From contig JAUXOH010000416.1 of the NCBI GenBank assembly GCA_030682505.1, positions 1 through 7,071 on the forward strand: DNA of 7,071 nucleotides. The letters run 5' to 3'. The DNA is from Candidatus Didemnitutus sp. Its GTDB lineage: Bacteria; Verrucomicrobiota; Verrucomicrobiia; Opitutales; Opitutaceae. The position numbers were made by a program, and so were the translations under genes. This document shows positions 5,808 to 7,071 of the stretch, piece after piece. Position 1 is the stretch's first letter. Each line of letters starts with the position of its first letter. The notes beneath the pieces are model-generated. The model was not told where the DNA came from. It saw only the letters and a program-made list of their open reading frames with translations, and did no database searches.

Positions 5808-7071
5808 ATGGACGTTGCGCCAGACATTCACATCAAGGGCGCGAGGGAGCACAATCTTCGCAATCTCGAGCTCCGAATTCCTCGTGGCCAACTCGTTGTG
5901 ATCACCGGGCCGAGCGGTTCCGGCAAGTCTTCGCTGGCATTCGATACGCTCTATGCGGAGGGCTATCGCAAGTATATGGAGAGTCTTTCGGCCCAAGCCC
6001 GGCAGATCCTCGAACAACTCAAGCGCCCCGACGTCGATTTCATCCACGGTCTCTCGCCCGTACTGGCCATCGAACAGAGGACCGGCGGCGGTTCGCCGCG
6101 CAGCACGGTCGCCACCGTCACGGAGGTGGCTGATTATGCCCGGCTGCTTTGGACCCTCTGCGGCCGCCAGTGCTGTCCCAAGGACGGAGGCAGCGTGGCC
6201 AAGCGGTCACTCGACGACTGCGTTACCCAGCTTTTTCGCGATGCGCCGGGCGAACGCGCCCTGATTCTCGCCCCGTGGATGAAGGCAAAACCGGCCGTCT
6301 TGCGCGAAGAGTTGCCCACCCTGCGTCAACGTGGGTTTCAACGCGTCCGGATCGACGGGGAAGTGAAGTCGCTCGATGAACCCCGCCTGCTGCCCAATGG
6401 ATCCGCCGCCCTGACCGTCGAACTCGTGCTCGATCGCCTCGTGCTCAATGCCGACCAGCGCAGTCGCGTGGCCGACTCCCTCGAGCTGGCCTTTCGAGAG
6501 GGACAGAATCGCGCCCTGATTCTGGTGCAAAGCTCCGCGGACGGACCGTGGCGTGAGCTGCCCTTGAGCCAGAATTTGGCCTGTGAAATTTGTGGCGATG
6601 TCTTCGATCCGCTGACGCCGCGTCATTTTTCGTTCAACCACAAGGAGGGGGCATGTTCCGATTGTGGCGGTCTGGGCCGCCAGCTCACTTTCAGCGAGGA
6701 ACTGGTGATTCCCGATCCGGAGAAGTCGGTCCGCGAGGGCGCGATCAAGCCCTGGCGCATCGGCGGAAAGAATCTCATCATCAAACACAACGCGCTCCTC
6801 AAACAGTTGGCCGAGCAGTTGCCGTTCGACCCGGATGTCGCCTGGAAGAAACTCCCCGAGAAGACCCGGCAGGCCATTTTGCATGGGGCAGGGGAACGAG
6901 CCTTTCAATTCAAGCTGCGGCGCATGCGCGAAGCGAAGGAAATGCCGTTCGCCGGGGTGATGGATGACCTGATGACCAGCTTTCGCGAAACCGACAGCGA
7001 AGGGTTTCGCGCGCGGCTCACCACCTACATGATCAGCGGCCCCTGTCCGGGCTGTGCCGGCCGACGACTCC
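5808..7071 (+). CDS. uvrA: UvrA, excinuclease ABC subunit A, N-terminal part (partial at window edge)
   Basis: UvrA is the cytoplasmic ABC-type ATPase that finds DNA lesions and loads UvrB in nucleotide excision repair. The first 421 codons are open to the right edge; family proteins are about 940 residues. Visible parts are Walker A GPSGSGKS (34-41) followed by SLAFDTLYAEG, YMESLSAQARQ (56-66), the Q-loop region AIEQRTGGGSPRSTVATVTE (87-106, Gln90), and an intact UvrB-binding/insertion region (about 120-257). A zinc-binding module follows with Cys259, Cys262, Cys283 and Cys286 (C-x2-C-x20-C-x2-C), the same spacing as E. coli UvrA. Near the end, GPCPGCAGRRL matches the conserved second CxxC region. 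The ATG at 5808 matches the start of E. coli UvrA, and only a poor GGTGGG precedes it by 3 nt. It is divergent from the envelope genes and probably unrelated to them. Since some bacteria carry UvrA paralogues, it could be a second copy, but the UvrB-binding region argues for a true repair protein. Confidence 0.95.
   Translation, partial: MDVAPDIHIKGAREHNLRNLELRIPRGQLVVITGPSGSGKSSLAFDTLYAEGYRKYMESLSAQARQILEQLKRPDVDFIHGLSPVLAIEQRTGGGSPRSTVATVTEVADYARLLWTLCGRQCCPKDGGSVAKRSLDDCVTQLFRDAPGERALILAPWMKAKPAVLREELPTLRQRGFQRVRIDGEVKSLDEPRLLPNGSAALTVELVLDRLVLNADQRSRVADSLELAFREGQNRALILVQSSADGPWRELPLSQNLACEICGDVFDPLTPRHFSFNHKEGACSDCGGLGRQLTFSEELVIPDPEKSVREGAIKPWRIGGKNLIIKHNALLKQLAEQLPFDPDVAWKKLPEKTRQAILHGAGERAFQFKLRRMREAKEMPFAGVMDDLMTSFRETDSEGFRARLTTYMISGPCPGCAGRRL

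Noticed and set aside
5615..5827. Longer DUF1302 product starting at 5827 (724 residues)
   Set aside because: The extra 71 residues are not hydrophobic, would bury the signal peptide and would overlap the uvrA start by 20 nt.
6207..6908. Minus-strand open frame of 233 codons opposite uvrA
   Set aside because: The plus strand is unmistakable UvrA through this stretch, including the zinc-binding cysteines. The antisense product resembles nothing I know.
5808..7071. uvrA product as the ATPase of the neighbouring export system
   Set aside because: It carries UvrA-specific zinc-binding and UvrB-binding regions and is transcribed divergently. RND pumps are driven by ion gradients, not by ABC ATPases.

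Overview
The window is about 60% G+C and reads as chromosomal DNA of a free-living Gram-negative bacterium. It encodes a protein with outer-membrane beta-barrel features and several secreted periplasmic-type proteins. The start of UvrA (HNLRNLELRIPRG, then GPSGSGKSS) and the absence of clear Shine-Dalgarno sequences before the genes suggest Verrucomicrobiota, perhaps Opitutales. This placement is by eye and unconfirmed. The envelope genes belong to families best known from Pseudomonas, Burkholderiales and other Proteobacteria, so a proteobacterial host is not excluded.

Layout. Positions 1-5614 hold four minus-strand genes. In transcription order they are: a DUF1302-family predicted outer-membrane beta-barrel (3653-5614), a DUF1329-family secreted protein (2275-3633), a YCF48/BNR-type secreted beta-propeller (1197-2159), and an RND/MMPL-type inner-membrane exporter whose C-terminal half lies beyond the left edge (1-1200). 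DUF1302 and DUF1329 are 19 nt apart. A strong intrinsic terminator (2216-2249) lies between DUF1329 and the propeller gene. The propeller gene overlaps the exporter by 4 nt (ATGA). A 193-nt divergent intergenic region (5615-5807) carries two short inverted repeats and an AT-rich patch. From 5808 to the right edge, on the plus strand, is the first 421 codons of uvrA, the damage-recognition ATPase of nucleotide excision repair.

How the genes may work together. Each of the four minus-strand products can be placed in a different layer of the envelope: RND pump in the inner membrane, propeller and DUF1329 protein in the periplasm, DUF1302 barrel in the outer membrane. This suggests a trans-envelope route for a hydrophobic substrate such as a lipid, terpenoid or steroid-like molecule. 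The substrate cannot be read from the sequence and the assembly is inference. It is the best candidate here for an incompletely described system. uvrA is probably only a neighbour. No tRNA, rRNA, CRISPR array, insertion sequence or integrase was seen.
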